Assembly: GCA_015256945.1 (NCBI GenBank)
Contig: JABZLB010000010.1
Location: 1 to 64,000, forward strand
Length of the DNA: 64,000 nucleotides
Source of the DNA: Prevotellaceae bacterium
GTDB lineage: Bacteria > Bacteroidota > Bacteroidia > Bacteroidales > Bacteroidaceae
Direction: 5' to 3'
This document shows, piece after piece, positions 17,390 to 26,908 of this stretch; position 1 is the first letter of the stretch; the number at the start of each line of letters is the position of its first letter. The notes under the pieces are model-generated. The model searched no databases. It saw nothing but the letters and a program-made list of their open reading frames with translations, and was not told where the DNA came from. The position numbers were made by a program, and so were the translations under genes.

Positions 17390-17658
17390 ATACGGTGCAT
17401 TTTATCAAAGATGTCTTCTAACTGAATTTTTGCCTGTACGCCTTTTGCGTTACCCACAGCCTGTAACTCGTTGCTTAGTGTTTCGAAGTTCTTGGTGGCC
17501 TTACTAAGGTCAACAATCATCATCATATTAAAGAATTCCTGTACGATGGTTTGGCTGATATCAAGGATATTGATTCCGTTATCTGCAAGATAGGTACACA
17601 CTTGGGCAATGATTCCTGAGGTGTCTTTGCCCACTACTGTAATAATTGCTCTTGTCAT
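17386..17658 (-). CDS. ACT domain protein (UPF0237)
   Basis: 90 residues, a single ACT domain (RAIITVVGKDTSGIIAQVCTYLADNGINILDISQTI). ACT domains bind small ligands, usually amino acids, and control partner enzymes. It is first in a two-gene operon with DUF711. A TATCTTTG box lies 36 bp upstream. Confidence 0.9.
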   Translation of the reverse strand: MTRAIITVVGKDTSGIIAQVCTYLADNGINILDISQTIVQEFFNMMMIVDLSKATKNFETLSNELQAVGNAKGVQAKIQLEDIFDKMHRI

Positions 17659-17693
17659 CGTTTAAGCTTTATAGAATTATGTTTCATTATGTG

Positions 17694-17701
17694 CAAAGAT
17701 A
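17694..17701 (-). promoter_or_regulatory. -7 box of the ACT-DUF711 operon
   Basis: TATCTTTG on the minus strand, about 36 bp before the start codon. No clear TTTG element was found at standard spacing. Confidence 0.5.
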
Positions 17702-17858
17702 CAATTATATTCTTAAATTGCTTTGGCCTTATTATAAAAATATTTTCACATGTTTTTGCGGAGATAAAGCGTACTTCCGTATGATTTTAAAATAAGGTAG
17801 TTCGTATAGAATTATATAGTATTAAGCGTGTAAAGCCGAATATTCTCTTTCTTTTTAT

Positions 17859-17866
17859 TAAATTTG
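17859..17866 (+). promoter_or_regulatory. -7 box of the DUF389 gene
   Basis: TAAATTTG, 31 bp before the ATG at 17898. The upstream element is weak. Confidence 0.45.
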
Positions 17867-17897
17867 CAAGCATTAAAAATTAAAGTAAAAGAATAAG

Positions 17898-19244
17898 ATG
17901 GAGCAAACTCAATCAAAATTATGGCGAACCGTTAAGTGGTATTTCAACGCATTACCCGATAAGGAAGACGAGGCCCAGACGATAGAACAGATTAGCAGTG
18001 GTGTAGTTTTCAATGGTGCAAACCTATGGGTTCTTATCCTTGCTATTTTCATAGCGTCGTTAGGTTTGAACGTCAATTCAACGGCAGTTATTATAGGTGC
18101 CATGCTCATTTCACCATTAATGGGTCCTATTATCGGCATGGGACTGGCTGTTGGTATTAGTGATTTAGACTTGTTAAAACGCTCAGCTAAGAACTATTTG
18201 GTAGCAACGGTTATCAGTGTACTTACAGCAGCTATTTACTTTTCGCTGTCGCCTATTACCGAAGCGCGCTCAGAGCTTTTGGCTCGCACCTCTCCAACAC
18301 TCTACGATGTGCTTATAGCCTTGTTTGGTGGCGCTGCAGGAATTCTGGCATTGGCCACAAAGGGTAAGGGAAATGTGTTGCCGGGTGTGGCTATTGCTAC
18401 CGCACTGATGCCACCATTGTGTACAGCGGGTTACGGGTTGGCTGTAGGACAGGCCAGTTTCTTTTTTGGTGCCATCTATCTTTTCTTTATTAATACTGTG
18501 TTTATCGCGCTGGCAACCTATGTAGGTGTCAGAATGATGCACTTCCGAAGCCGTCAGTTTGTTGAGGCTGCAAGGTTAAAAAAGGTGCGTATGTACATCA
18601 TGTTAATAACGGTTGCAACCTTATTACCAGCCACGTATATGACGGTACAGATTATTAAAGACAGCATACGCGACAACAATACCAACAGTTTCGTGAAGAA
18701 CGAATTGTCGGTAAAGGGTACTCAAATACTCTCTCAGAGTCGTGATGATGCGAAACAAGTCATTAAGATTGTTTCGATTGGGAAACTGATTTCCAAAGAT
18801 GTGATAACCCGTGCGCAAAAACAACTACCCATGTATAGCTTGGGAGGATATCGTTTGCACGTAATACAGGGTTATGAAAGCGATAGTCTTTTATTAACTG
18901 ATACGAGCATGGGCGTATCTGCGCAGTCGGCTAACACTACTAAAAAACAGCTGATAGAACAGGTAGCCCAAATGCAAACACTTCAGAACGATTTAGCTAA
19001 ATATACACGCTATGAGAAATTAAGCGGCCAAATTTCGGCAGAACTAAAGGCTATTAGCCCTCAAGTGCGCAGTATTATATTGGCTCCTGTACAAGAAACA
19101 AGCACAGATAGCGTTCATGCAAAGCGTTATGTCATTGCGGTTTTATCGTATAATGGTCGTATGTCGAAAGCTGAATATGTGCGTTTACAGCAATGGTTAA
19201 AAGCTCGTTCTGAGGCTGATAGCTTGCGTCTTTTAGTTCCATAA
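17898..19244 (+). CDS. DUF389 family integral membrane protein
   Basis: 448 residues. The N-terminal half holds about six membrane helices with the typical DUF389 stretch (NSTAVIIGAMLISPLMGPIIGMGLAVG, then GVAIATALMPPLCTAGYGLAVG). Residues about 240-448 form a soluble domain with a coiled-coil-like stretch (KKQLIEQVAQMQTLQNDLAKYTRYEKL). Transport is suspected for the family, but no substrate is established. It is a single-gene unit between its own promoter box and a bidirectional terminator. Confidence 0.85.
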   Translation: MEQTQSKLWRTVKWYFNALPDKEDEAQTIEQISSGVVFNGANLWVLILAIFIASLGLNVNSTAVIIGAMLISPLMGPIIGMGLAVGISDLDLLKRSAKNYLVATVISVLTAAIYFSLSPITEARSELLARTSPTLYDVLIALFGGAAGILALATKGKGNVLPGVAIATALMPPLCTAGYGLAVGQASFFFGAIYLFFINTVFIALATYVGVRMMHFRSRQFVEAARLKKVRMYIMLITVATLLPATYMTVQIIKDSIRDNNTNSFVKNELSVKGTQILSQSRDDAKQVIKIVSIGKLISKDVITRAQKQLPMYSLGGYRLHVIQGYESDSLLLTDTSMGVSAQSANTTKKQLIEQVAQMQTLQNDLAKYTRYEKLSGQISAELKAISPQVRSIILAPVQETSTDSVHAKRYVIAVLSYNGRMSKAEYVRLQQWLKARSEADSLRLLVP

Positions 19245-19262
19245 TAAATCTGATTATAAAAG

Positions 19263-19300
19263 AATATTCCCGTTTTGACATTCAAAACGGGAATATTTTA
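19263..19300. terminator. Bidirectional terminator
   Basis: AATATTCCCGTTTTG (19263-19277) pairs perfectly with its complement (19283-19297). T-rich flanks occur on both strands between the convergent genes. Confidence 0.85.
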
Positions 19301-19301
19301 T

Positions 19302-20078
19302 TTAGCGTGCCTTCGACTCAATCCAGCTTCCGATGATCCAAAGTAGGTTATTCCATGCACGAGTGCTTACGGGTTCGGTGGGGAAGTCAAGCTTCAAGCC
19401 CACAGAAATATTGCTGCGTATCCATGTATTTCTTTTGTTTGATGTTTGGTTTACCAGCGGTCCGTCAATGTAAGTAACGTCATAACGGTTATGCCCCCAA
19501 AGGCCAAAGCGGTATTCGTAGTCAATACACAGTGACAGCGTACTTAGCAAATGTATATCGATACCTATTTGAGGATAGAAACTTAAGCCCGGACACTGCA
19601 CGTCCCAGGCCATTTTAAACTTACGGCCAGGGTAAGCTTGCTGGGCCGTAAACACTCCGTTGCCAACAGTTTTACCCAAGTTAAGGAAGTTGGTTTGTAC
19701 AAGAGCACCGATATGTGGCTGCACAATCCATTTCAAAGGAAAGAAGTAATATTTTATCCCTCCTTCGATACCAGCCATGTTTATGTGTTTAAAGCCGATG
19801 CCATTAGCCGCATCAGTCATCATACCGATGCTTTCAAGGTAAAGCCCTCCTGTAAGTACAAACCGGTTGGAAAGATAGTAATCACCAGTGATGTGGAACG
19901 TATTTCCTTCGTCATCGTTCAGGTAAAACGGTTGGTTGTTAGGCGAATTGTCATTAATAGTAATGCCTCCCACGCGTGCAGATATGGCCCAACGAATTGA
20001 ATCTCTTTCATTTTGTGCCATGATAGAGGTTGAATACAAACTTAATAATAAGCTGATGATGAAGGAAAACGTTTTCAT
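19302..20078 (-). CDS. Outer-membrane beta-barrel protein (DUF3575-like)
   Basis: 258 residues with a signal peptide (1 to about 21, IMAQ). Alternating hydrophobic strands (FVLTGGLYLESIG, GGIKYYFFPLKWIVQPHIGALVQTNF, LSLCIDYEYRFGLWG, SNISVGLKLDF) indicate an eight- to ten-strand barrel, probably of the DUF3575 type. No ligand or enzyme motif was seen. It lies 69 bp downstream of the transglutaminase gene on the same strand and might be its last operon member. Confidence 0.7.
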   Translation of the reverse strand: MKTFSFIISLLLSLYSTSIMAQNERDSIRWAISARVGGITINDNSPNNQPFYLNDDEGNTFHITGDYYLSNRFVLTGGLYLESIGMMTDAANGIGFKHINMAGIEGGIKYYFFPLKWIVQPHIGALVQTNFLNLGKTVGNGVFTAQQAYPGRKFKMAWDVQCPGLSFYPQIGIDIHLLSTLSLCIDYEYRFGLWGHNRYDVTYIDGPLVNQTSNKRNTWIRSNISVGLKLDFPTEPVSTRAWNNLLWIIGSWIESKAR

Positions 20079-20147
20079 ATTATAGGATTTTTTTTCTATC
20101 TGGATGATGCGATTGCATAGAAAAATACGAATGATTTGAAGTTTGTG

Positions 20148-21545
20148 TTAAGGTTCGAGGTATTGAACGTCGATGGCCCAATGCCATTTATCAAAGTAGA
20201 GATTACCGCCATACCATTCAACTTCTCCTCTTTGAAAGTCGACAGTTTCGGAGCGTGGAAACTTTTTTGCAGGGTAAAGGTTGCGTGAAAAGTCGTTGTT
20301 TACGACCATTCGCCAGCTATCTATACCTCCAAGAAAGAAATAGCGTATGGCCTCATCATTTGAAAAGTCCATGATTCCAAACGACTGATCTACCGGAACC
20401 CAGCCCGGACCTTCAAAATAAATTTCGCACCAGTCGTGTAGATTCTGCTCATGTGGATGCATCATGAAGCCGCTCTGAAAATGGCCTGGTATGCCTTTTG
20501 CACGACAAAGAGTAAGGAAAAGGAGAGTAACCTGGCCACAATCGCCATGCTTGTTATCAATAACGTATTCAGGGATATTGGGAATTGTACTATATTCGCG
20601 AGCTGAAGCCCATGGGAAATGGTCGTTGATATAGGTGAAAATGGCACGAGCCTGGAGTAACGGATTACTGATTCCGCGTGTGATACTGTCGGCAAGTTGT
20701 TGAAGACGTGGGGTCACAATAATGTGTTGACGTCGATTTTCGGTGAATTTACGGTAAGCAGCTGAATGCTTATTATATGGCTTTACATCGGATGGCTTTA
20801 GATTAAACCATGCTCCGCGAGTAGTGAATTCGAACTCTTCACTGAAAATGGTAGGCTGTCCTTTTTGCGCTTTATGTTCCATGTAAATGGATGAGTGGTC
20901 GCACGACATGGGAGAGCGTGTAAATTTATCCTGGCTTGTACTGATTAATTTTACATTTGTCTGGCGTTTAATATCTGTACGTGGGAAAGGCATCCAGCAG
21001 CGAAGCAGAGTGCCATCGGGTACAGCATCGGGATTTACAGTAATAGTATATCTTACACGTATGCGTTTAGGTTCTGCCAAATGGTCAGGACCTGAATTCT
21101 TAATTATGGCCGGGATATTTACAATATCATCTGTCATAGCCCCGCTATCACCTACTTTGCTGACTCCTGCCTTAATATCACGACATGCCTTATCAATACG
21201 AAAGAGGTTAGGACCGGCACTATGGAAATAATGTTTCTTACCATTTATAAAGTAAGTTTCAAGTGCACCGCTCTGTTCCCACGCTTCCATCAAACTGTCT
21301 GTTACGTCTGGAATATAACGTTTAATGTAGTTTTTTACTTCTTCGTGTGTCTTATTAAAGTCTATTGCTATACGGTTTTGCCTGTCCTTATGCCAGCCAT
21401 GCGGGTGCTGGGCATGAAGCGGTAAAACCATAATTATGGTGAAAAGAAAAGCGATAAAGAAAGAAAACGCACTATTGGGTTGGTTATTCAAGATAGGGAT
21501 AATAGAATTAAGAATACTTTTTTCTGACTTTTTTTGATTTTTCAT
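20148..21545 (-). CDS. Secreted transglutaminase-like cysteine protease
   Basis: 465 residues. A long hydrophobic N-terminus (about 25-46, ending LHAQ) is a signal peptide or anchor. The transglutaminase core lies at about 295-390 with the full triad: Cys336 in GDCGQ, His370 in LHDW and Asp386 in PVDQSFG. Bacterial members are usually peptidases or amidases rather than cross-linkers. It follows the NlpC/P60 and epimerase genes on the same strand, so cleavage of peptidoglycan-derived peptides is a reasonable inference. Confidence 0.8.
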   Translation of the reverse strand: MKNQKKSEKSILNSIIPILNNQPNSAFSFFIAFLFTIIMVLPLHAQHPHGWHKDRQNRIAIDFNKTHEEVKNYIKRYIPDVTDSLMEAWEQSGALETYFINGKKHYFHSAGPNLFRIDKACRDIKAGVSKVGDSGAMTDDIVNIPAIIKNSGPDHLAEPKRIRVRYTITVNPDAVPDGTLLRCWMPFPRTDIKRQTNVKLISTSQDKFTRSPMSCDHSSIYMEHKAQKGQPTIFSEEFEFTTRGAWFNLKPSDVKPYNKHSAAYRKFTENRRQHIIVTPRLQQLADSITRGISNPLLQARAIFTYINDHFPWASAREYSTIPNIPEYVIDNKHGDCGQVTLLFLTLCRAKGIPGHFQSGFMMHPHEQNLHDWCEIYFEGPGWVPVDQSFGIMDFSNDEAIRYFFLGGIDSWRMVVNNDFSRNLYPAKKFPRSETVDFQRGEVEWYGGNLYFDKWHWAIDVQYLEP

Positions 21546-21580
21546 AAAGGTTTTCGGGTTAAGTTCTATTATATTCTCAG

Positions 21581-21624
21581 ATGATGTTCTTTCCTGTTTT
21601 TATAATCATAGAAAAGAACATCAT
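21581..21624 (-). other. Hairpin between epimerase and transglutaminase genes
   Basis: ATGATGTTCTTT (21581-21592) pairs perfectly with AAAGAACATCAT (21613-21624) in the 92-bp gap. There is no T-run on the minus strand, so it may be an mRNA-stability element or partial terminator. Confidence 0.4.
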
Positions 21625-21637
21625 GCAGAAAACATAC

Positions 21638-22795
21638 TTATTTTAATGTAACTCCAATTCCTGGAGAGTCGGGCAACGTTATTTTACCCTTAACCACTTG
21701 CATACCTTTGAAGCGGTCGTTTGAGATAAGCAGGTTGCCGTCGAGGTCGGCAAAGTCGACCGCTGGTGCCAATTGTGCTGCGGCAGATATGGCGCATGAT
21801 GTTTCCGTCATGCAGCCTATCATGACCTTTAAGCCTCTTGCACGTGCGTAATTAAGCATTTTCCAGGCTTCACGCATACCAGTACACTTCATCAATTTGA
21901 TATTAATTCCAGAATAAGCATTCTCTATTGCCCTGATGTCTTTTAGGCGTTGGATAGCTTCGTCGGCAAATATGGGCAGCGGTGAATGTTCGGTAACCCA
22001 TGCTGTTTCGTCTATCATATTCTTGGGCATAGGTTGTTCAACCATGACAATACCCTTTTCTTTGAGCCAGAATATCATATCAAGGGCTTGCTGTTTGTCA
22101 GTCCATCCCTGATTAACATCTACTGCAATAGGCAAATCGGTTACAGAACGTATCGTTTCAATCATCTCCTTGTCATTATCACGACCCAATTTTACTTTGA
22201 GAATATTGAAGCGATCTGCACATTCGCGTGTTTTTTGTTTTACGACATCAGCCGTATCAATTCCAATGGTAAAAGTGGTAGAAGGAGCCTTTGATGCTGT
22301 TAATCCCCATATCTTGTACCAGGGAGCGCCGAGGAGCTTGCCCACAAGGTCGTGTAATGCAATATCAATTGCAGCTTTTGCAGCACTATCGTTAGGAGAG
22401 AGACTATCTACATAAGTAAGAATATCTTCAATACGGAACGGATCAGTAAACTGCTCAAGATTTACTTTACTTAAAAAATTAGTTACTGATTCTACCGTTT
22501 GTCCAAGGTATTGTGGCATAGAGGCCTCTCCGTATCCAGTTATGCCTTCGTAAGTTAACTCAACCTGGACATCGGGTGTCGTGGTGCGTGAATACGTAGC
22601 AACGGTGAAGACATGACGTAATTTTAGCTCGTAAGGGAAAAAGCGTAAGTGTAAACGGCCGTCGCCTTTGCCCTTACGATTTATATTAACTGATGGCATG
22701 GTAAATTTTTCAATGGCTTTTACACCTGTTGTTGTAAGTGCAGCTCCAGCGGCTGCCAATGTAGCTTTCTTTATAAAATCGCGTCGAGAAGACAT
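21638..22795 (-). CDS. L-Ala-D/L-Glu (dipeptide) epimerase with Tat-type leader
   Basis: 385 residues of the enolase superfamily. All catalytic residues of the muconate-lactonizing/AEE subgroup are present: KxK at Lys200-Lys202, metal ligands Asp226, Glu253 and Asp278, and Lys300. It should epimerise L-Ala-D-Glu released from peptidoglycan to L-Ala-L-Glu. The N-terminus SRRDFIK plus a hydrophobic Ala-rich stretch (residues 3-22) is a twin-arginine export signal, so the enzyme is probably periplasmic, unlike E. coli YcjG. Its neighbours NlpC/P60 and transglutaminase fit murein-peptide processing. Other dipeptides cannot be excluded as substrates. Confidence 0.85.
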   Translation of the reverse strand: MSSRRDFIKKATLAAAGAALTTTGVKAIEKFTMPSVNINRKGKGDGRLHLRFFPYELKLRHVFTVATYSRTTTPDVQVELTYEGITGYGEASMPQYLGQTVESVTNFLSKVNLEQFTDPFRIEDILTYVDSLSPNDSAAKAAIDIALHDLVGKLLGAPWYKIWGLTASKAPSTTFTIGIDTADVVKQKTRECADRFNILKVKLGRDNDKEMIETIRSVTDLPIAVDVNQGWTDKQQALDMIFWLKEKGIVMVEQPMPKNMIDETAWVTEHSPLPIFADEAIQRLKDIRAIENAYSGINIKLMKCTGMREAWKMLNYARARGLKVMIGCMTETSCAISAAAQLAPAVDFADLDGNLLISNDRFKGMQVVKGKITLPDSPGIGVTLK

Positions 22796-22875
22796 AGTTG
22801 TTTTGTAATAGGAGTTAAAGAAAAAAGTAGAAATATTAAGATGTAAGAATATTACCTGTCTGTTTACACCTTAAT

Positions 22876-23877
22876 TTACTTATAGAAAGGGTTGTTGTCA
22901 GTGGTCATTAAATGGGCTTGTTTATTGATAAAGGGTAAAACACGCTGCGCCCATAACAAACGCCCTAAGTTATAGGCATCGTAATCGACATCTGATGGTA
23001 TGAAGCTGGCCTCACGAACCCGTCCCAAAGAATGAATGAAGCGTCCGTTTCCGATATAGAATCCTACATGTGAGACACGTGCTGGCTTATCGTTTGTAGC
23101 CTGAGTACCAAAGAATAGTAGATCGCCTGGCTGTAAATTGCTGTAATCAGGAGCTATATCTAAATGAGTCCCTTCGATGGCCATCTGTGAAGCATTACGC
23201 GGTATGATGATGTCGTGTTGGAGTAGCGTAGTTCGAACAAAACCACTACAGTCGACCCCTTTTGTACTTGTTCCACCCCACATATAGGGAATACCTGTTA
23301 AGGTTCGAGCAGTATTCAGAATGTCTTGTATGCCATTTTTCAGATTTTTACGCCAATGGTTTAGTTCGTCAGCTTTTGTACGCAGTACATATCCTTGCCT
23401 GCCATCGGGTGTTTGTACGTGGTAAAAAATCCCCTTGGTTCCGAGTAACTTAAGTCGGTTAGAAGCAACAATATCACAAATTGTAGCAGACTGTGTGTCA
23501 GGTTTTGAATAGACAAAGCCGTAAATAGCAGTAACAATGACCAAAGGACCGTTGTTCCATGCGGAGAGATCATTACGGCTTATTTCTGTTACAGATGAAG
23601 GATGAACCCATGACTTATATCCTTCAGGAGTTTCAACTTGCCACCAGTCTTGTTTTTGTAGGATATGCAGAGGCATTCCCATAAGCCCTTGTGATTCCAT
23701 ACCGGCATCGTAATCACCCTCATTACGAAGATTACATACAGAAACATTGAATAATCCCCAGCCTTTATCGGATGTTGTTGTATCCTGGGCACATGTGTTT
23801 TGTGGGACGAACATGCAAGTAACTGCAAACGCTGTCATTTTTAAAATAGAAAGAATACGTATAGGTAACATTCTCAA
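22876..23877 (-). CDS. NlpC/P60 gamma-D-Glu-diamino acid endopeptidase with SH3 domains
   Basis: 333 residues: signal peptide (about 1-30), two bacterial SH3-like parts (about 40-170, WWQVETPEGYKSWVHPSSV, FYHVQTPDGRQGYVL) and a C-terminal NlpC/P60 domain (about 185-300). The catalytic residues are Cys210 in DCSGF, His270 in SHVGF and His282 in FIHSLG. It matches YkfC/dipeptidyl-peptidase VI enzymes that release L-Ala-D-Glu from murein peptides, the substrate of the epimerase encoded 80 bp downstream. A strong promoter lies just upstream. Confidence 0.88.
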   Translation of the reverse strand: MRMLPIRILSILKMTAFAVTCMFVPQNTCAQDTTTSDKGWGLFNVSVCNLRNEGDYDAGMESQGLMGMPLHILQKQDWWQVETPEGYKSWVHPSSVTEISRNDLSAWNNGPLVIVTAIYGFVYSKPDTQSATICDIVASNRLKLLGTKGIFYHVQTPDGRQGYVLRTKADELNHWRKNLKNGIQDILNTARTLTGIPYMWGGTSTKGVDCSGFVRTTLLQHDIIIPRNASQMAIEGTHLDIAPDYSNLQPGDLLFFGTQATNDKPARVSHVGFYIGNGRFIHSLGRVREASFIPSDVDYDAYNLGRLLWAQRVLPFINKQAHLMTTDNNPFYK

Positions 23878-23898
23878 TATAATTCCTTAATAGTATGA

Positions 23899-23929
23899 CA
23901 AAAATACGCATTTTGTTTTATATTGCAAA
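23899..23929 (-). promoter_or_regulatory. Promoter of the murein-peptide operon
   Basis: On the minus strand: TTTG (23926-23929), a 19-bp gap and TATTTTTG (23899-23906), the exact Bacteroidetes spacing, with a leader of only about 16 nt. Confidence 0.7.
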
Positions 23930-24112
23930 AATTCTGATATTATTTTTATATAGGTTTGGTACAATATGGTTCAATATTCGTTATTTAAAAAAGGATTTAA
24001 TATCATATTTTAGGATGTATTACAGGATATAATAAATAACAATGTATATAAAACAAAGTGTTAAACAAGTGTTAATTATTTGGCTTTGTAATATTTTTGT
24101 GACATATTTTTC

Positions 24113-24120
24113 TATCTTTG
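24113..24120 (+). promoter_or_regulatory. -7 box upstream of tRNA-Tyr
   Basis: TATCTTTG lies 59 bp before the tRNA. TTTG elements occur upstream but at non-standard distances. With the operon promoter at 23899, this accounts for the gap before the tRNA. Confidence 0.5.
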
Positions 24121-24179
24121 CAACCGCTTTTTAGAAAACACAATATAAGTGCATATTGATGTTTACGAAATAAAAGTGA

Positions 24180-24262
24180 GGGTGGTTACCAGAGTGGCCA
24201 AATGGGGCAGACTGTAAATCTGCTGGCTCTTGCCTTCGGTGGTTCGAATCCATCACCACCCA
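24180..24262 (+). tRNA. tRNA-Tyr (GTA)
   Basis: An 83-nt class II tRNA. The acceptor stem GGGTGGT (24180-24186) pairs perfectly with ACCACCC (24255-24261), with discriminator A at 24262. The anticodon GTA is at 24214-24216 in loop CTGTAAA, followed by a long variable arm and a TTCGAAT T-loop. CCA is not encoded. Confidence 0.97.
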
Positions 24263-24369
24263 CATTAAGTAATTTTAGAAATGTTTTAAACGGGTGCGTA
24301 TTTCAATGCGTATCCGTTTTTATTTTATGGCTGTTTTAGTTGAAATGGGAAAATAGAAATGTATAAATG

Positions 24370-24400
24370 TTTGATTTATGTTTCATAATAATTACCTTTG
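24370..24400 (+). promoter_or_regulatory. Promoter of the acyltransferase gene
   Basis: TTTG (24370-24373), a 19-bp gap and TACCTTTG (24393-24400), with the start codon about 45 bp further. Confidence 0.65.
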
Positions 24401-24445
24401 TAGTATTATTAACGGTAGACATAACAGAATAAAGTGAAGTATCGT

Positions 24446-25552
24446 ATGAAACAACGTATCACTTTCGTGGATTATATAAGAACAATAGCGTGTTTTTGGG
24501 TAATGTTAGTTCACGCCAGTGAGAATTTCTACATTTATAATGATACATCATCGGTACTTGCCAATAATGCAAACAGGTTTTGGGTGGCTTTTTATGATGG
24601 TGGTATTGCACGTACATGTGTACCCTTGTTTATTATTGTTTCGTCATACCTTTTGGTGCCTGTAAGGTCTGATGTAACAATGTCAGCTTTTTATAAACAT
24701 CGTTTTCTACGTATATTGCCACCGTTTATCTTATTTTTGATTCTGTATAGCGTTCTGCCGGCCTTATGGGGGGAACGCACATGGTATGAAACGGTCAACG
24801 TGCTTGCAATGACGCCATTGAATTTTCCTGTTAACGCCGGGCATCTTTGGTTTATGTACCCTTTAATTAGCTTATATTTGATTATACCAATAGTATCTCC
24901 CTGGTTGGAGAAGGTGTCGGCAAAAGATGAACGAATATTCCTGGGGTTCTTTACTTTTACTACTTTCTTACCGTGGATTCACCGCTTTGTCTCACCCAAT
25001 ATTTTTGGAGAAGCCTTGTGGAATGATTTCGGGGCCTTTTGGTACTGCTCGGGATACCTGGGGTATTTGGTGCTTGCTCATTATATACGGTATCATATTA
25101 GTTGGAGGCGATCGCGGCGTTTGTGTATAGGAACAGCTTGTTTTGTTCTGGGTTCAGCTTTTACAGCCTGGTCCTTTTGGTGGAAAGGAGTACCGGGTGT
25201 AATGCTTCCTTCTATGGAATTAGAGTGGGGATGGGAGTTTTGTACTCCTAACTTATTGCTGTCTACTTTTGGTATATTCCTTGTTTTTAGCTGTATAAAG
25301 GGTAAAACTCCTCGCTTTGTATCAGAGGTAAGTAAGCTATCTTTCGGTATGTATTTGATGCACATGTTTTTTTTAAGTCCAATATCTCGGTTCGTTATTG
25401 GTGTTGATGTAGCACATCCCTTACTACCCGTTGAAATCGCAATACCCGTAATTGCAGTATTAACTTACTTATGTTGTATTGTAACAACGAAACTATTATC
25501 GTATCTTCCTGCTGCTGAATACATGGTAGGATATAGTAGTTTGGAAAAATAA
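24446..25552 (+). CDS. Acyltransferase 3 (OafA/WecH-like) membrane protein
   Basis: About 368 residues with ten membrane helices. The start MKQRITFVDYIRTIACFWVMLVHASENF carries the acyltransferase-3 signature, with the His of LVHA as the likely catalytic base. Members O-acetylate sugars or other surface molecules. An in-frame GTG at 24434 would add four residues; the ATG at 24446 is preferred. It is a single-gene unit, and the acceptor is unknown. Confidence 0.85.
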   Translation: MKQRITFVDYIRTIACFWVMLVHASENFYIYNDTSSVLANNANRFWVAFYDGGIARTCVPLFIIVSSYLLVPVRSDVTMSAFYKHRFLRILPPFILFLILYSVLPALWGERTWYETVNVLAMTPLNFPVNAGHLWFMYPLISLYLIIPIVSPWLEKVSAKDERIFLGFFTFTTFLPWIHRFVSPNIFGEALWNDFGAFWYCSGYLGYLVLAHYIRYHISWRRSRRLCIGTACFVLGSAFTAWSFWWKGVPGVMLPSMELEWGWEFCTPNLLLSTFGIFLVFSCIKGKTPRFVSEVSKLSFGMYLMHMFFLSPISRFVIGVDVAHPLLPVEIAIPVIAVLTYLCCIVTTKLLSYLPAAEYMVGYSSLEK

Positions 25553-25639
25553 AATATGAAGTTGTATTTTTACTATTATTATTTATAAATAAAGAGTGGG
25601 GCTATAAATGCCATCATATTGTAACAAAGAAAAATATAA

Positions 25640-26908
25640 ATGAATAAAATTCCTCGTTTGGCGGCCCTTCTTGTGCTTGCCGTTGCTACTCTAAATGCTT
25701 GGAGTATGCATTATAGTTATACCTTTGATGGTAATGAATTTAGTGCTTCTGGCCAGACTATATCTTTGGGTACTGTTAATTGGACATTAACAACTGATGG
25801 TGGTTATTTTGGTGGAAGCGCAGCAAAAGGGTGCCAGATAGGTTCATCGAAAAAGCCGGCACGTACACTTAAGTTAGTATCATCGGGTATAACGGGTAAT
25901 ATTAATACTGTAAAGGTAACGACAAGTGGAGCTAATGGTATTAATGCAACGTTGTCTGTAAGTGCCGGTTCTACAACAATGGGAGCACCTTTGGCCGTAA
26001 AATCATCATCTACGGAACTAATATTTACCGGTAATGCCACAGGTGAGGTTACTTTAAATTATCAGCAGACGTCTTCAAAGGCATTGTATATTAGTAAAAT
26101 TGAGATTCAAACGGATAGCTCTCAGACACCCCAGCCACAGGTTATCCCTACGGTAACATCAATATCTGGTTTCCTTGTACAGCCATCAGGTAGTGAGGTT
26201 CGTCTTTATTTTCCAGAGGCCACTGATGCCCGCGTAACTTTTGTTAATGGGCAAGATGCCTATATTCGTGATGCTACGGGTGCTTTGGTTCTGAAGGGTT
26301 TTGTAAAGAAAGGTTCAATGGTATATAATCAACATCTTGCGGGTTATATTACGGGACGACGTTCTTCTGAGGGGAATATGCCTATAATGGAGGCTACTGA
26401 ACATTCGACATTGACTCGACTAATTGTGGCAGACCCTGTTGAAGAGGATAATGTAGAGCCACTTGGTATCAAGGTTTCGCAACTCTCACAGCATTATGCA
26501 GACTGGGTTACTATTTCAAATATGACCATGACTGACACAGCTGTGGGGCAGGATGAAACAGGTAATGTACGATTGGTGAATGTGTTTAACCAGCATGGTT
26601 ATCAGATTCCAGTAGTAGGTGATAGGGTAACTGTAACAGGAATAGTTGTTTCCACTGCAATGAATGATGACTTTCTGGGGCTTGCTGGAAATGTAGCAGA
26701 AGTAAGAAGTTACAATTCAACAGTTAATTTCTCTCAGGTTTATCCTATGATGACGACGGTTATACCTAATGCCATTGACATGATCAAGTTATCAAAAACG
26801 AATGATACTACAATATATGATATTGGAGGTAGGCGCGTAGTCGGGAAGAAGAGCCATTTACCTAAGGGAGTTTATATAATAGGTGGACGTAAAGTTATAA
26901 TTAAATGA
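25640..26908 (+). CDS. Secreted OB-fold-like protein with GVYI...K tail
   Basis: 422 residues: signal peptide (about 1-22), a beta-sandwich region (about 24-155, Ser/Thr/Gly rich), then OB-fold-like strands (about 170-360, FLVQPSGSEVRLYF, AYIRDATGALVLKGFV, GDRVTVTGIVV). The C-terminus IYDIGGRRVVG...KGVYIIGGRKVIIK is the short Prevotella tail that may direct T9SS export. Its last codons overlap the start of the nuclease gene by 4 bp, so the two are translationally coupled; a nucleic-acid-binding partner role is inferred from the OB-like region and is not proven. Confidence 0.6.
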   Translation: MNKIPRLAALLVLAVATLNAWSMHYSYTFDGNEFSASGQTISLGTVNWTLTTDGGYFGGSAAKGCQIGSSKKPARTLKLVSSGITGNINTVKVTTSGANGINATLSVSAGSTTMGAPLAVKSSSTELIFTGNATGEVTLNYQQTSSKALYISKIEIQTDSSQTPQPQVIPTVTSISGFLVQPSGSEVRLYFPEATDARVTFVNGQDAYIRDATGALVLKGFVKKGSMVYNQHLAGYITGRRSSEGNMPIMEATEHSTLTRLIVADPVEEDNVEPLGIKVSQLSQHYADWVTISNMTMTDTAVGQDETGNVRLVNVFNQHGYQIPVVGDRVTVTGIVVSTAMNDDFLGLAGNVAEVRSYNSTVNFSQVYPMMTTVIPNAIDMIKLSKTNDTTIYDIGGRRVVGKKSHLPKGVYIIGGRKVIIK

